From positions 1-64,000 of the forward strand of contig JAEINS010000016.1 of assembly GCA_016342755.1 (NCBI GenBank): 64,000 nt of DNA. Direction: 5' to 3'. Of the stretch, positions 8,694-18,250 are shown in pieces. Made by a program: the position numbers and the translations under genes. Origin of the DNA: Melioribacteraceae bacterium. Its GTDB lineage: Bacteria > Bacteroidota > Ignavibacteria > Ignavibacteriales > Melioribacteraceae. Within the stretch, counting starts at the first letter, position 1. Each line of letters starts with the position of its first letter. The notes under the pieces are model-generated. The model ran no database searches. It was not told where the DNA came from and saw nothing but the letters and a program-made list of their open reading frames with translations.

Positions 8694-9968
8694 TTATGAT
8701 TTTTTGTTTTCCTGATTGTTTTTTTCTATTACAGCAATTTGATTATTTAAACCAAGCTTACCATAAATAACAGATTTTGCTGAATTAAATTCAGTAAAAT
8801 ATTCTTTTTCTAAAGGTTTGGTCGGCGGAAATTTCTGGGTAAGATAATTTACAAGCTGTCCATTTTTCCAGAATCTGAAATCTAAATGCGGTCCGGTTGA
8901 AAGACCTGAGCTTCCAACATATCCAATTATCTGACCCTGTCTGACTTTAGTTCCGGTTTTTATTCCCTTTCCATATCTTGATAAATGCAAATATGCACTC
9001 TGATAAGTACCATTATGACGGATCTTTACTAGTCTGCCAGCCTGACCTTTATACTTAGCTTCCGCAATTACACCGTCGCCAACAGCTCTAACCGGTGTTC
9101 CGCTTGGCGCGGCAAAATCAATTCCTAAATGAGGTCTTCTTGTTTTTAAAATTGGATGCAGACGACTGTAAGAAAATCTGGAACTAATTCTTGAAAATTT
9201 TAGCGGGGTTTTAAGAAACTCTTTCCGCAGACTATTTCCTTCTTCATCAAAATATGTAAATCCATTTCCGTCATCAAAACCATACGCAAAATAATCATTT
9301 TTGAAATGAGTAAATTTTGCGCCAAGTATTTTTCCAATACCAACAAAAACATCATCAATGTATTTTTCTTCATAAACAGCAGTAAAAGAATCACCTTTCT
9401 GAATTCTAAAAAAATCGATCTGCCATGCGTAAACTTCAGATAAGGAACCTGCTAAAACCGGAGTAACATTTTGTTCGCTTAAAGTCTGGTAGAGTGAATA
9501 ATCAATTATCCCGGAAACAGTTTTCTCTCTTATTACAACTTCTTTCTCTCCATTTTTAACCGTTATTGAATCAGCAATATTTAGAATAACATATTCAACC
9601 GGATTCTGCTGATAAACAAAATACTTAACATGTTCTACGGAATCCGTTTCGGAATAAATTGTATATTTTTTTCCGGGCCGGATTTTTCTAACATCAAATG
9701 AATCTTTAATTTCGCCTGCAATTTCATGTATTCTTCTGTACGAAACATTATGGGCATTTAGAATATCAGAAATAGTTTCGTTTTTTTGTACTTCAGATTT
9801 AAACTCATTTAAGCTGTCAGCATCTTCAATTCCGAATTCGTTTTTTTCAACAACTAAAGTATCGGCATTAAGCGCTTCAGTTTCCGGATCTTTTTCATTA
9901 ACTGTACAGCTACAAATAAAAACGGATACTGCTAAAAAGAAAATAGAGTATAATTTTTTCAAGGTCAT
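8694..9968 (-). CDS. M23-family peptidoglycan endopeptidase lipoprotein
   Basis: 424 residues. A lipoprotein signal ends with ICSC (Cys21). Residues ~60-110 resemble an OapA/LysM-like region (ISDILNAHNVSYRRIHEIA, PGKKYTIY). The M23 domain covers about 275-375: HLGIDFAAPSGTPVRA supplies the first zinc ligands (H, D), AYLHLSRYGKGIKTG follows, and the closing motif is GPHLDFRF. In most M23 enzymes that motif is HxH; here the second histidine is Asp, so zinc binding may differ or be lost, although similar GPHLDxR forms may be usual in this lineage. It lies 12 bases after the MoxR gene, in one minus-strand operon. Likely a periplasmic cell-wall hydrolase or an activator of one. Confidence 0.85.
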   Translation of the reverse strand: MTLKKLYSIFFLAVSVFICSCTVNEKDPETEALNADTLVVEKNEFGIEDADSLNEFKSEVQKNETISDILNAHNVSYRRIHEIAGEIKDSFDVRKIRPGKKYTIYSETDSVEHVKYFVYQQNPVEYVILNIADSITVKNGEKEVVIREKTVSGIIDYSLYQTLSEQNVTPVLAGSLSEVYAWQIDFFRIQKGDSFTAVYEEKYIDDVFVGIGKILGAKFTHFKNDYFAYGFDDGNGFTYFDEEGNSLRKEFLKTPLKFSRISSRFSYSRLHPILKTRRPHLGIDFAAPSGTPVRAVGDGVIAEAKYKGQAGRLVKIRHNGTYQSAYLHLSRYGKGIKTGTKVRQGQIIGYVGSSGLSTGPHLDFRFWKNGQLVNYLTQKFPPTKPLEKEYFTEFNSAKSVIYGKLGLNNQIAVIEKNNQENKKS

Positions 9969-9980
9969 TTTATATATAAT

Positions 9981-10970
9981 TTATTTTAGTAAGTTTTCTA
10001 TTATATCAACACTGGAAATGCCTTCAGCTTCGGCAGAAAAACTAGGAATTATTCTGTGGCGAAGTACAGGAATTGCTGAAATTTTAATATCATCAATATT
10101 AGGAGTAAATCTGCCTTCCATCACAGATCTGGCTTTAGCGGCAAGAACAAGATATTGCGAAGCTCTTGGACCTGCGCCCCAGCTTACCCATTCTTTTACA
10201 TATTTATCTTCTGTAGTTTTAGGTCTGCTTGCGGTTACAAGTTTTATAGCAAATTTAATTACATTATCCGCAATTGGAACTCTTCTAACTAAATTTTGAA
10301 ATTCTATTATTTTTTTATTGGAAATAACTTTTTTTAGATCGGCTTTGTAATTGCTTGTAGTTGATTTTATAATTTCCACTTCTTCGGCAAAAGAAGGATA
10401 ATCGAGCCACAAATTGAACATAAATCTATCTAACTGCGCTTCCGGTAATGGATAAGTACCTTCCTGCTCAATTGGATTTTGAGTTGCCAGAACAAAAAAT
10501 GGTTCATCTAGTTTATAAGTTGTTCCGGCAGCGGTAACTTTATGTTCCTGCATTGCTTCTAAAAGAGCAGCCTGGGTTTTTGGCGGTGTTCTGTTTATTT
10601 CATCGGCTAAAACAATATTTGCAAAAACAGGACCTTTTATAAACTTGAACTTTCTTTCTTTTGAATTAATATCTTCTTCAATAATCTCAGTTCCGGTAAT
10701 ATCACTCGGCATTAAATCGGGAGTAAACTGTATTCTGTTAAAACTGAGATCGAGTACTTCTGAAACTGTTTTGATCAATAACGTTTTTGCCAGACCGGGA
10801 ACACCAACCAGCAGACAATGTCCGTTTGAAAACAAACTTATAAGTAATTCATTTATAATCTGATCCTGGCCAATTATAACTTTGCCAATCTCATTTTTAA
10901 TTTTTTCTACAGTATTTTTTAATTGAAGAACTAATTCTTCATCATTAATAGTTGAATTTTTATCTGACAA
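9981..10970 (-). CDS. MoxR-family AAA ATPase
   Basis: 329 residues. Walker A is GVPGLAKT (~residues 57-64), Walker B is IVLADEINR, followed by TPPKTQAALLEAMQE, sensor ATQNPIEQEGTYPLPEAQLDRF and a C-terminal lid ending DIIENLLK. These are the standard MoxR landmarks. MoxR ATPases act as chaperones that assemble or activate partner complexes, often with VWA-domain proteins; no VWA gene is seen here. It lies 7 bases after the SurA-like gene and 12 before the M23 lipoprotein. The context suggests a function linked to envelope protein maturation, which is inference. Confidence 0.9.
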   Translation of the reverse strand: MSDKNSTINDEELVLQLKNTVEKIKNEIGKVIIGQDQIINELLISLFSNGHCLLVGVPGLAKTLLIKTVSEVLDLSFNRIQFTPDLMPSDITGTEIIEEDINSKERKFKFIKGPVFANIVLADEINRTPPKTQAALLEAMQEHKVTAAGTTYKLDEPFFVLATQNPIEQEGTYPLPEAQLDRFMFNLWLDYPSFAEEVEIIKSTTSNYKADLKKVISNKKIIEFQNLVRRVPIADNVIKFAIKLVTASRPKTTEDKYVKEWVSWGAGPRASQYLVLAAKARSVMEGRFTPNIDDIKISAIPVLRHRIIPSFSAEAEGISSVDIIENLLK

Positions 10971-10977
10971 AATTGAC

Positions 10978-12246
10978 CTATAACCTTGTTTCCCAAAAAA
11001 CAGTTTCTTTTAGTTCTTTAATCATTTTTTCATATTGTTTTTGCTGTTTATTATATTCAGCTAATTTTTTCAACTCTTCAAAATCATTTTCAAGATTAGC
11101 TCTGTGCGGCAAATTATGTTCAATCAATTTAACAATATGGTAGCCGTAGGTATCTCTATTCATCTGAATTCTTTTTGGATAACTGATTTCATTTTTCTCC
11201 ATTTTCCTAACAGTTTCAAGAACAGATTTTTCCATCTGGCCAACTTCTAAAATTCCCAGATCTCCGCCAAACTTTGAAGTTTCTTTATCATCACTAAATT
11301 TTTCTGCCATATCATTAAACGATTTATTAAATCTGACAATACTGTCTCTAACCTCAGTTAAAAATTCAATTGCTTTAAGATCGGCATTATCATCAGGTTT
11401 TATTTTTAACAAAATGTGTCTTGTATGAATTGATTCACCTTTTTTCTCTAAAAGCTCAATTATATGAAATCCTACCGGTGATTCAATAACTTCACTAAGT
11501 TCACCAGGATTTAACTGAAATGCCGCTGCTTCAAATTCCGGGAAGAAAACTCCTCTTTTAACTGAACCTAAATCACCACCCATTTTTGCACTTCCCGGAT
11601 CCTCGGATAATTCTGTGGCTAATGTGGCAAAATCGCCGCCGTTTTTAATACTGTCTAATAATTCCTGAGCCTGCAGTTTTATTTTTTGTTTTAAGCCTTC
11701 ACTTGCTTTGGGATTTTTGAATATATGTGAAAGTTTGAATTTCTCAGGTATAAGTCCTAAAGAATCTTTATAAGTAAAATAAAACTCTTCAACTTCTCTT
11801 CTTGTTACGTTTACCTGACTAAAATTTTTCTGCTTAATCTGCTGAACCATAATATTCTTGCGCATATCCTCACGAAGTTCCCGCCTAATCTTCTCTATAC
11901 TCATTCCGTAAGCTTCTTCAACTTTTTCTCTGGAACCATACTGGTTTATAAAATAGTTTAGCTGACTATCTAACTGCATATCAACTTCATCATCCTTAAC
12001 AACAATAGAATCAAGTTCAGCTTTAACATATAAAAGCTTTTCTTCAATCATTGTATTAAGAAGCTGCTCACGAATTTTTGGATCATTTGGGTTTACATTT
12101 CTCTGAATCGCAAAATAATTAGCCTGCATATCCAGTTCAGATTTAAGAATAATTTCATCACCAACTTTAGCAACAATTTTGTCTAAAACATCCTGTGCAT
12201 TTATTGTCAGTAGAGATAACAAAAGAAAAATCACAACTTTCTTCAT
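10978..12246 (-). CDS. SurA-like periplasmic peptidyl-prolyl isomerase/chaperone
   Basis: 422 residues. The signal peptide ends near INAQ (~18). An N-terminal SurA chaperone domain (KIVAKVGDEIILKSELDMQ) is followed by two parvulin-type PpiC domains, at ~175-265 (FKLSHIF, FATLATELSEDPGSAKMGGDLG, FHIIELLEKKGE) and ~270-365 (IHTRHILLKI, FSDDKETSKFGGDLG, YHIVKLIEH). This is the full SurA layout. In E. coli SurA chaperones outer-membrane proteins across the periplasm; the role here is presumed equal, and it may also serve T9SS cargo. It is the third of three consecutive SurA/parvulin genes on the minus strand. Confidence 0.9.
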   Translation of the reverse strand: MKKVVIFLLLSLLTINAQDVLDKIVAKVGDEIILKSELDMQANYFAIQRNVNPNDPKIREQLLNTMIEEKLLYVKAELDSIVVKDDEVDMQLDSQLNYFINQYGSREKVEEAYGMSIEKIRRELREDMRKNIMVQQIKQKNFSQVNVTRREVEEFYFTYKDSLGLIPEKFKLSHIFKNPKASEGLKQKIKLQAQELLDSIKNGGDFATLATELSEDPGSAKMGGDLGSVKRGVFFPEFEAAAFQLNPGELSEVIESPVGFHIIELLEKKGESIHTRHILLKIKPDDNADLKAIEFLTEVRDSIVRFNKSFNDMAEKFSDDKETSKFGGDLGILEVGQMEKSVLETVRKMEKNEISYPKRIQMNRDTYGYHIVKLIEHNLPHRANLENDFEELKKLAEYNKQQKQYEKMIKELKETVFWETRL

Positions 12247-12259
12247 TTAATAACCTTAT

Positions 12260-13090
12260 TTACTTGTTTATTTTTACGTTATACTTCGAATAAAGACTTT
12301 CAATCAGTTCTTTATAAAGCAGCTTACGTTTATTTACTTTTAATCTTTTTTCTACAACTTCTTTCACATACTCAAATTCGGGAATATCTCCCTCATTTAA
12401 TTTTTGAACAAGTTCAACAATAACAAACCGGTTTGGTTCCGAATTAAGTACTATACTTAATTCATGTTCATTTAAATTCTTAATAACTCTTAAAATACCC
12501 GGGTTGCTAATTTCAAATGGATAGAATAGTTTTTCTTCATTGATAGAAATTATATCAGAAGTATCTTCAATTTGTTGTATAACTGTTGTCCAATTATTTC
12601 TTAAAACATTTTTTCTAAAATTTACCGCTTTATCAAACTTACTGAAATATGCGTCTCTAATTATAAAAGCATCCTCATTAAGTCTGTATTCCGCTTTATG
12701 CTCTTTATAATGCTGTTTAAGTTCCCAGTCAGTTACTTCAATTATATTTGAAGAATAATAATTCTGAAGAACCAAAGCTCCGGCTAAATCTTTTTTTGTA
12801 TCCTCAAACAGTTTCTTAAATTTGGCACTATAAATTATACTATCGTCAACAGCTTTTTGAAAAAGAATTTCTCTTTCAATCCACTTCTGAATATATTCAT
12901 TTTTAAAGCTTTCATCTACAAAATTAGAACTAAGAATCTCCCTCAGTTTTTCAACTGATAAAATTTCGTTCTTAACTTTGGCTGCACCGGGGAAACTCTC
13001 CTTTTTAGATTCACAGCTGCTTAAACTTAAAGCAGCCGTAACAATTAAAAGATTAATTAGAACCGGACATATATGCTTTTGTAAGTTCAT
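12260..13090 (-). CDS. SurA-N-like lipoprotein with degenerate parvulin region
   Basis: 276 residues from ATG 13090. A GTG further upstream at 13117 is possible, but the 13090 start gives a compact lipoprotein signal (MNLQKHICPV, lipobox SLSSC). The gene overlaps the end of the upstream parvulin gene by 38 bases. Residues ~40-160 look like a SurA/PpiC N-terminal helical domain (YIQKWIEREILFQKAVDD, ELKQHYKEHKAEYRL). The segment where a parvulin domain should be lacks the usual HILI and GGDLG motifs. It is probably a binding/chaperone lipoprotein that works with its two enzymatic neighbours. No precise family was identified. Confidence 0.75.
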   Translation of the reverse strand: MNLQKHICPVLINLLIVTAALSLSSCESKKESFPGAAKVKNEILSVEKLREILSSNFVDESFKNEYIQKWIEREILFQKAVDDSIIYSAKFKKLFEDTKKDLAGALVLQNYYSSNIIEVTDWELKQHYKEHKAEYRLNEDAFIIRDAYFSKFDKAVNFRKNVLRNNWTTVIQQIEDTSDIISINEEKLFYPFEISNPGILRVIKNLNEHELSIVLNSEPNRFVIVELVQKLNEGDIPEFEYVKEVVEKRLKVNKRKLLYKELIESLYSKYNVKINK

Positions 13091-15038
13091 CTTTATAAAG
13101 TACCGGAGCGTAAACACTTTCCAATTTATTTATATATTGTTTTTCTAATCTGTCACTTTCTATTTCCTGATATGAACTGGAAATTTCCGCGTATGCTTCT
13201 TCAAATGTTTTTACTCTTGCCGCATCTTTTTTATTAATTTTAAGAATAATCCACTCGTCATCCGCAATCTGAATTGGTTCGGAAAGATCACCTTCATTCA
13301 ATTTAAAAGCCATTTTCGAAACTTCATTTAAATCAGCGTTAACCAATTCAAAATGACCTTCATTTTTCTGGGCACCTTTTCTTTTTGTTGAAGCAGCGGC
13401 TATTACATTTATTGCGGCACCTTCATTCTTAATTTTATTATATATTTCTTTCGCTTTTACTTCTGTATCAACCATTACTTCATGATAATCAACTCTGTCT
13501 TCCCATCTGTAATTATCTTTTGTCAATTTATAATACTCTTTCAGTTTTAAAGTATCAATTGCAATTCTATTCCATATTTCTTCTTCCTGAAGCTTAAATA
13601 TATAAATACCGTTTTTGTATTCATCCATTAAAGCGGCAAAGTCGCTGTCAGTTTTTTCAAGAATCATTGCTTTGGCTGATAAAATCTGATCTGAAGAAAC
13701 TTGCTTAATTAAATTTTCAATATTTTCTTTATTAACAAGTTTTTGAACTGAACTTTTATTAACGGCAGGATTATTAAATAAACTATCGGCAGTATATACT
13801 TTTCCGGCTATTGAATAAAGAACTGTATCTTTAACTCCTGACTTTTCATTATCTTCATTATAAGCACCAAAAGTTACAGAATCTAATTTAGAAGATACAA
13901 ACTCAATACCGCTATTATTCAGCTTAAAATTAACATCCGATTTCAAACTCTCTATAAATTTATCTAAATCATATTGGTAACGAACTTTCTCATACATTTT
14001 TGATAATTTTTGGCGTTCTTCATTAAAGCTTTTTTGTGATTCAATTTTATTTACTTTAATTACATGATATCCAAATTTTGTACGTACTATATCAGAAATC
14101 TCACCTTCATTCAATTTAAAAGCCGCTTCATCAAATGGTTTAACCATCATTCTTCTTTCAAAAGCACCTAGTTCCCCGCCATTTTTACCGCTGCCCGGAT
14201 CATCCGAATATTCTTTTGCAACTTCACCAAAATCAGTTCCGGCTTTAATCTTTGCTAAAGCTTCATACATTTTTGCCAATGCAGAAGAATCAGTTTTTTC
14301 AATTGGGAAATCGCTTTTTATTAAAATATGCTGAGCGCTAATTTTTTCTTTTCGCGGAATAATTTCACTTGCTTTTAGTAAATGAAATCCAAATCTGGAT
14401 GGAACAGGTTCTTTGTAAACTTCATCAGCTTTTAAAGAAAAGATCGCATCTTCTAATTCAGGAAATATAACTCCGCCGGTAATATAATAAACGTCACCGC
14501 CAAAGTTTTTAGAGCTGTTATCTTCGCTATATTTTTTACATGCTTCGTTCCAGTCTTCACCGGCTAAAATTTTATTAAGATATTCCTTAGCTTTTTCTTT
14601 AGCCTGTTCTTTTGAAATTGTATCCTGCCTAATTAAAATATGAGCCACTCTTACTTCATTTTTACGTTTTTCATAAATTTCTTTTAAGCCTGGTTCAATA
14701 ACTTTTTTCTCTTTAATATAAGATGAACCAATTCTATTTTTATAATCTAAAAATTCACTCTGAAGATCTTCTTCCTTATCAAAACCTCTTACAGAAGCAT
14801 CTCTTAGTTTCATTTTAAACTTTGTATATAGATCTAAAAATTTTTCTAAATTCTGCACAGAATCTTTTTTTGCATTTTCAATACCGCCAACATTCTGAGC
14901 ATACGCTTTTTCAAATTCATCCATAGTAATTTTATAATCGCCATATTCGGCAACAACAATTTTTGAATGTTCCGGTGTACACGATGCTAATAATGCAATT
15001 AGACCAATCAACAAAAATGAGACAAAACTTAACCTCAT
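13053..15038 (-). CDS. Parvulin-type peptidyl-prolyl isomerase lipoprotein (two PpiC domains)
   Basis: 661 residues from ATG 15038, chosen because GGAGGTA lies 7 bases upstream; the frame extends to 15059 without a better site. The lipobox is LLASC. The first parvulin domain (~125-225) has VRVAHILIRQ, YSEDNSSKNFGGDVYYI and FGFHLLKASE. The second (~230-330) has ISAQHILIK, YSDDPGSGKNGGELGAF and FGYHVIKV. A long C-terminal part includes a third, weaker PpiC-like segment (YHEVMVDTEVKAKEI, FELVNADL). It is a large outer-membrane or periplasmic folding factor, and the first gene of a minus-strand operon running through two more SurA-like genes, moxR and the M23 gene. Confidence 0.88.
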   Translation of the reverse strand: MRLSFVSFLLIGLIALLASCTPEHSKIVVAEYGDYKITMDEFEKAYAQNVGGIENAKKDSVQNLEKFLDLYTKFKMKLRDASVRGFDKEEDLQSEFLDYKNRIGSSYIKEKKVIEPGLKEIYEKRKNEVRVAHILIRQDTISKEQAKEKAKEYLNKILAGEDWNEACKKYSEDNSSKNFGGDVYYITGGVIFPELEDAIFSLKADEVYKEPVPSRFGFHLLKASEIIPRKEKISAQHILIKSDFPIEKTDSSALAKMYEALAKIKAGTDFGEVAKEYSDDPGSGKNGGELGAFERRMMVKPFDEAAFKLNEGEISDIVRTKFGYHVIKVNKIESQKSFNEERQKLSKMYEKVRYQYDLDKFIESLKSDVNFKLNNSGIEFVSSKLDSVTFGAYNEDNEKSGVKDTVLYSIAGKVYTADSLFNNPAVNKSSVQKLVNKENIENLIKQVSSDQILSAKAMILEKTDSDFAALMDEYKNGIYIFKLQEEEIWNRIAIDTLKLKEYYKLTKDNYRWEDRVDYHEVMVDTEVKAKEIYNKIKNEGAAINVIAAASTKRKGAQKNEGHFELVNADLNEVSKMAFKLNEGDLSEPIQIADDEWIILKINKKDAARVKTFEEAYAEISSSYQEIESDRLEKQYINKLESVYAPVLYKDELTKAYMSGSN

Positions 15039-15118
15039 AAAAAATACCTCCAATATCATTTTAAATTAAACTTTTAATATTACCCATTGAATTTTTGAAA
15101 ATCAACAATGCTAATTTT

Positions 15119-16063
15119 CTAACTACGTTTTATTTGTGAAAATGAATTTCGTTCCCAAAAAACTCCGTTTGAATATCCTTGAATTAAAATATCGTCTTCT
15201 GCAAGTTCTAATCTTTTTTCTGCTAAACAGGCAAAAGTTTCGTCCAGTTCAATTCCCACATAATTTCTTCTTAATTTTTTTGCTGTAACCGATGTTGTTC
15301 CCGATCCCAAAAACGGATCAAAAATAACATCTCCTTTATTGGAACTTGCTATTATAATTTTGGCTAATAACTTCTCAGGTTTCTGAGTAGGGTGCTCGGT
15401 ATTTTCGGGCATGGACCAGAACGGAATAGAAATGTCCGTCCAAATATTTGAAGGATGTGTAAGTCTAAAACTGCCATTATCACTTTCTTTCCAGTCCTTA
15501 GGGTCACCATTGTCGTTTCTATACGGAGCCATTACTTTTCTTTTAAGTTTAACATCATCAACGTTAAAAACATATCTGTCAGAAACAGTTGCAAACCAAA
15601 TATCTTCTGAGTTGTTTTTCCAATTTGTTTTTGCGCCTCTTCCCTTTTCTCTTTCAAATGTTATTCTATTTCTAATCTTAAAATATTTTTCAAGAATTAA
15701 ATGAATTGAAGTAGAAGAACGCCAATCGCCACAGAAATATATTGATGCCGTAGGTTTTAGAATACGAACAAACTTTGATATATATGAATCGATCCATTCG
15801 GAATAACCTTCAATACTCATCTCTTTAAATTTATTTGAATTAAAAGATTTATACATATTGTAAGGAGGATCGAGAAAAAGTATATCAACAAATTTATCGG
15901 GAAGAAAATCTATTACTTCAAAAAGATCCTGATTAATGGTTTTATTTTTAATCTCCCGGTAACTAACCTTTTCTGAAATTGAGATTAATTTTTGCGAATA
16001 AATTTCTCTCTCATTTTCAGATAAATTTATTGTTCTATTTTGAGGTGCTTTTGTTTTTATCAT
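15119..16063 (-). CDS. Beta-class DNA adenine methyltransferase (orphan)
   Basis: 314 residues from ATG 16063 (an upstream TTG at 16072 is less likely). Motif IV is DILFLDPPYNMY (~70-82), and the AdoMet-binding motif I comes late: FDPFLGSGTTSVTAKKL, then NYVGIELDE. This order (DPPY, recognition region, FxGxG) marks the beta class, and DPPY favours N6-adenine. HPTQKPEKLLAKII lies between them, as usual. No restriction endonuclease or specificity subunit is nearby, so it is an orphan methylase, possibly epigenetic, or part of a split system outside the window. The target sequence cannot be deduced. It follows metG on the same strand behind a terminator-like hairpin. Confidence 0.88.
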   Translation of the reverse strand: MIKTKAPQNRTINLSENEREIYSQKLISISEKVSYREIKNKTINQDLFEVIDFLPDKFVDILFLDPPYNMYKSFNSNKFKEMSIEGYSEWIDSYISKFVRILKPTASIYFCGDWRSSTSIHLILEKYFKIRNRITFEREKGRGAKTNWKNNSEDIWFATVSDRYVFNVDDVKLKRKVMAPYRNDNGDPKDWKESDNGSFRLTHPSNIWTDISIPFWSMPENTEHPTQKPEKLLAKIIIASSNKGDVIFDPFLGSGTTSVTAKKLRRNYVGIELDETFACLAEKRLELAEDDILIQGYSNGVFWERNSFSQIKRS

Positions 16064-16078
16064 ATTTATCAAAATAAA

Positions 16079-16098
16079 GGCGACTTACTAAAGCCGCC
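16079..16098 (-). terminator. Hairpin after metG
   Basis: On the minus strand GGCGGCTT, loop TAGT, AAGTCGCC (one G-T wobble) is followed by TTTATTTT. It lies 13 bases past the metG stop and only 15 bases before the methyltransferase ATG, so it may limit read-through into that gene. Confidence 0.6.
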
Positions 16099-16110
16099 AT
16101 AAATTACAAT

Positions 16111-18159
16111 TTATCTAACTTCTGTTCCATTTTTAATTGATTTATCAACTTCTACAACACTTAATCCGTTTTCACCTTCAACAGCTAAAATCATTCCCTG
16201 AGATTCATTTCCCATAAGTTTAGCCGGTTTAAGGTTTGCAACCATCACTACTTTTTTGCCTATTAAATCTTCCGGTTTATAAGCTTCTGCAATACCAGCA
16301 ATAACTTGTCTGGTTTCACCTTTTATTTTTACCTGTAACTTTAATAATTTTTTACTCTTTTTAATTTTTTCTGCTTCAAGAACTTCAGCAACTCTTAGTT
16401 TAATTTTAACAAAATCATCAAATTCTATCTGCTTAAAGTCCTCCGCATCTTCAACTACTACACCGTCAACAACACCAAGCTTATTAATCTGGGCATCAAT
16501 AGCTTCATCTTCAATTTTAGTAAAAAGAATTTCCGATGTATTTAACTGAGTTCCGACTTTAAGATTTGCATTGCCGCAATCATTCCATTTAACCGGTCTG
16601 GCAGCTAACATGTTAAATATTTTTGTTGAAGATTCTGGAATTACCGGACTCATTATTTCAGCTAAAGTATAAATAGTCTGAAGACAAATATTTATTGTAG
16701 TTGCGGTTCTCAATTTATCCTGCTTTATACTTACCCATGGTTCTGAATCATTAAAATATTTATTTCCGGCGCGGGCAAGATTCATCATCTCTAAAACAGC
16801 ATCTTTAATTTTATATTTTTCAATCAGCTCACCAATCTTCTTTGGCTGACTTTCAATATAGCTTAGCATATCTTTATCAATATCAAGAAGTTCGCCAGTT
16901 TCAGGCACTTTACTTTCAAAATGTTTATTAGCAAAAATAAAAGTTCTATTCACAAAGTTGCCAAGAATATCAGCCAGCTCATTATTATTTCTGCCCTGAA
17001 ATTCTTTCCAGTAAAAATCTGTATCCTTCGATTCAGGCAGGTTTGCCGCTAAAGTATATCTTAACGGATCAGCAGGAAATTGGTTAAGAAAATCAATTGC
17101 ATCAATTCCCCAGCCTCTGGATTTTGAAAACTTCTTTCCTTCAAAATTTAGGAATTCATTAGCAGGCACATTTTCAGGATATAAGTATTGATCATCCGGA
17201 TTTGCATCATTCCATGCCATTAAAATAGCCGGGAAAATTATTGTATGGAAGACAACATTATCCTTTCCAATAAACGCGATGTATCTTGTATCTTTATCTT
17301 TCCAATATTTTTTCCATAAATCAGGTTCGCCGCGTTTCTCCGAAAGCTCTTTTGTAGCTGAGATATAACCAAGTACAGCTTCAAACCATACATATAATAC
17401 TTTATCATCAATCCCGTCAAGCGGAACTTTTACACCCCAGTCTAAATCGCGTGTAATTGCACGATCTTTTAAACCATCGTGAAACCAGCCTTTGCAGTAT
17501 TGAAGTACATTATCTTTCCACCCAATTTTCGAATTCATTTCATCAATGTATTTCTTTAACCGTTCTTCATACTTTCCTAATGGGAAATACCAATGCGAAG
17601 TTTCTCTAAGCTCAGGTGTAGAACCGCTTATTTTACTAACCGGATTTACTAATTCTGAAGGGTCATATAGCGAACCGCATTTTTCACATTCGTCGCTTCT
17701 TGCTTCTTCATATCCGCATTTTGGACAGGTTCCTTCAACGTATCTATCGGGCAAAAACCTCATAGATTTTTCATCATAAAACTGATGTGATTTTTTAACA
17801 TTGAACAAACCGGCATCATAAAAGCATTTAAAAAATTCTTTAGCATTTTTATGATGTGTAGGAATACTAGTTCTGGAATAAATATCGAAACTCATTCCAA
17901 ATTTTGTGAATGCGTCTTTATTTATATTATGAAATCTATCAATTACTTCCTGTGGAGTTATACCTTCATTATCTGCTGTAATAGTAATAGGAACTCCGTG
18001 TTCATCGGAACCGCAAACGTAAATTATATCAGTTCCCTTTAACCTTTGGTATCTAACAAATATATCTGCCGGTAAATATGCTCCGCTTAAATGTCCAAGA
18101 TGAATTGGTCCGTTAGCATAAGGCAATGCACTTGTTACTAATATTTTTTCTTCAGCCAA
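16111..18159 (-). CDS. metG: Methionyl-tRNA synthetase
   Basis: 682 residues, starting at a TTG codon (18159); an in-frame TGA lies at 18177-18175 and there is no ATG or GTG in between. The class I signature HIGH appears as HLGHLSG at ~21, after ALPYANGPI. The zinc-binding knuckle is CPKCGYEEARSDECEKCG (~145-162), and the KMSKS loop is KFSKSRG (~340). A C-terminal Trbp111-like tRNA-binding domain (~575-682: FVKIKLRVAEVLEAEKI, GIAEAYKPEDLIGKKVVMV) matches the long E. coli-type enzyme. It charges tRNA-Met in the cytoplasm. Its role is unrelated to its neighbours. Confidence 0.97.
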   Translation of the reverse strand: MAEEKILVTSALPYANGPIHLGHLSGAYLPADIFVRYQRLKGTDIIYVCGSDEHGVPITITADNEGITPQEVIDRFHNINKDAFTKFGMSFDIYSRTSIPTHHKNAKEFFKCFYDAGLFNVKKSHQFYDEKSMRFLPDRYVEGTCPKCGYEEARSDECEKCGSLYDPSELVNPVSKISGSTPELRETSHWYFPLGKYEERLKKYIDEMNSKIGWKDNVLQYCKGWFHDGLKDRAITRDLDWGVKVPLDGIDDKVLYVWFEAVLGYISATKELSEKRGEPDLWKKYWKDKDTRYIAFIGKDNVVFHTIIFPAILMAWNDANPDDQYLYPENVPANEFLNFEGKKFSKSRGWGIDAIDFLNQFPADPLRYTLAANLPESKDTDFYWKEFQGRNNNELADILGNFVNRTFIFANKHFESKVPETGELLDIDKDMLSYIESQPKKIGELIEKYKIKDAVLEMMNLARAGNKYFNDSEPWVSIKQDKLRTATTINICLQTIYTLAEIMSPVIPESSTKIFNMLAARPVKWNDCGNANLKVGTQLNTSEILFTKIEDEAIDAQINKLGVVDGVVVEDAEDFKQIEFDDFVKIKLRVAEVLEAEKIKKSKKLLKLQVKIKGETRQVIAGIAEAYKPEDLIGKKVVMVANLKPAKLMGNESQGMILAVEGENGLSVVEVDKSIKNGTEVR

Positions 18160-18250
18160 AATTACACTCGAAATTCATTTTAAATTAAAGGGTAAATATA
18201 AGAAAAATAAGTTTTGTTTGTTGGGTATAAAGGAAAGATTTTGGAAGGAA

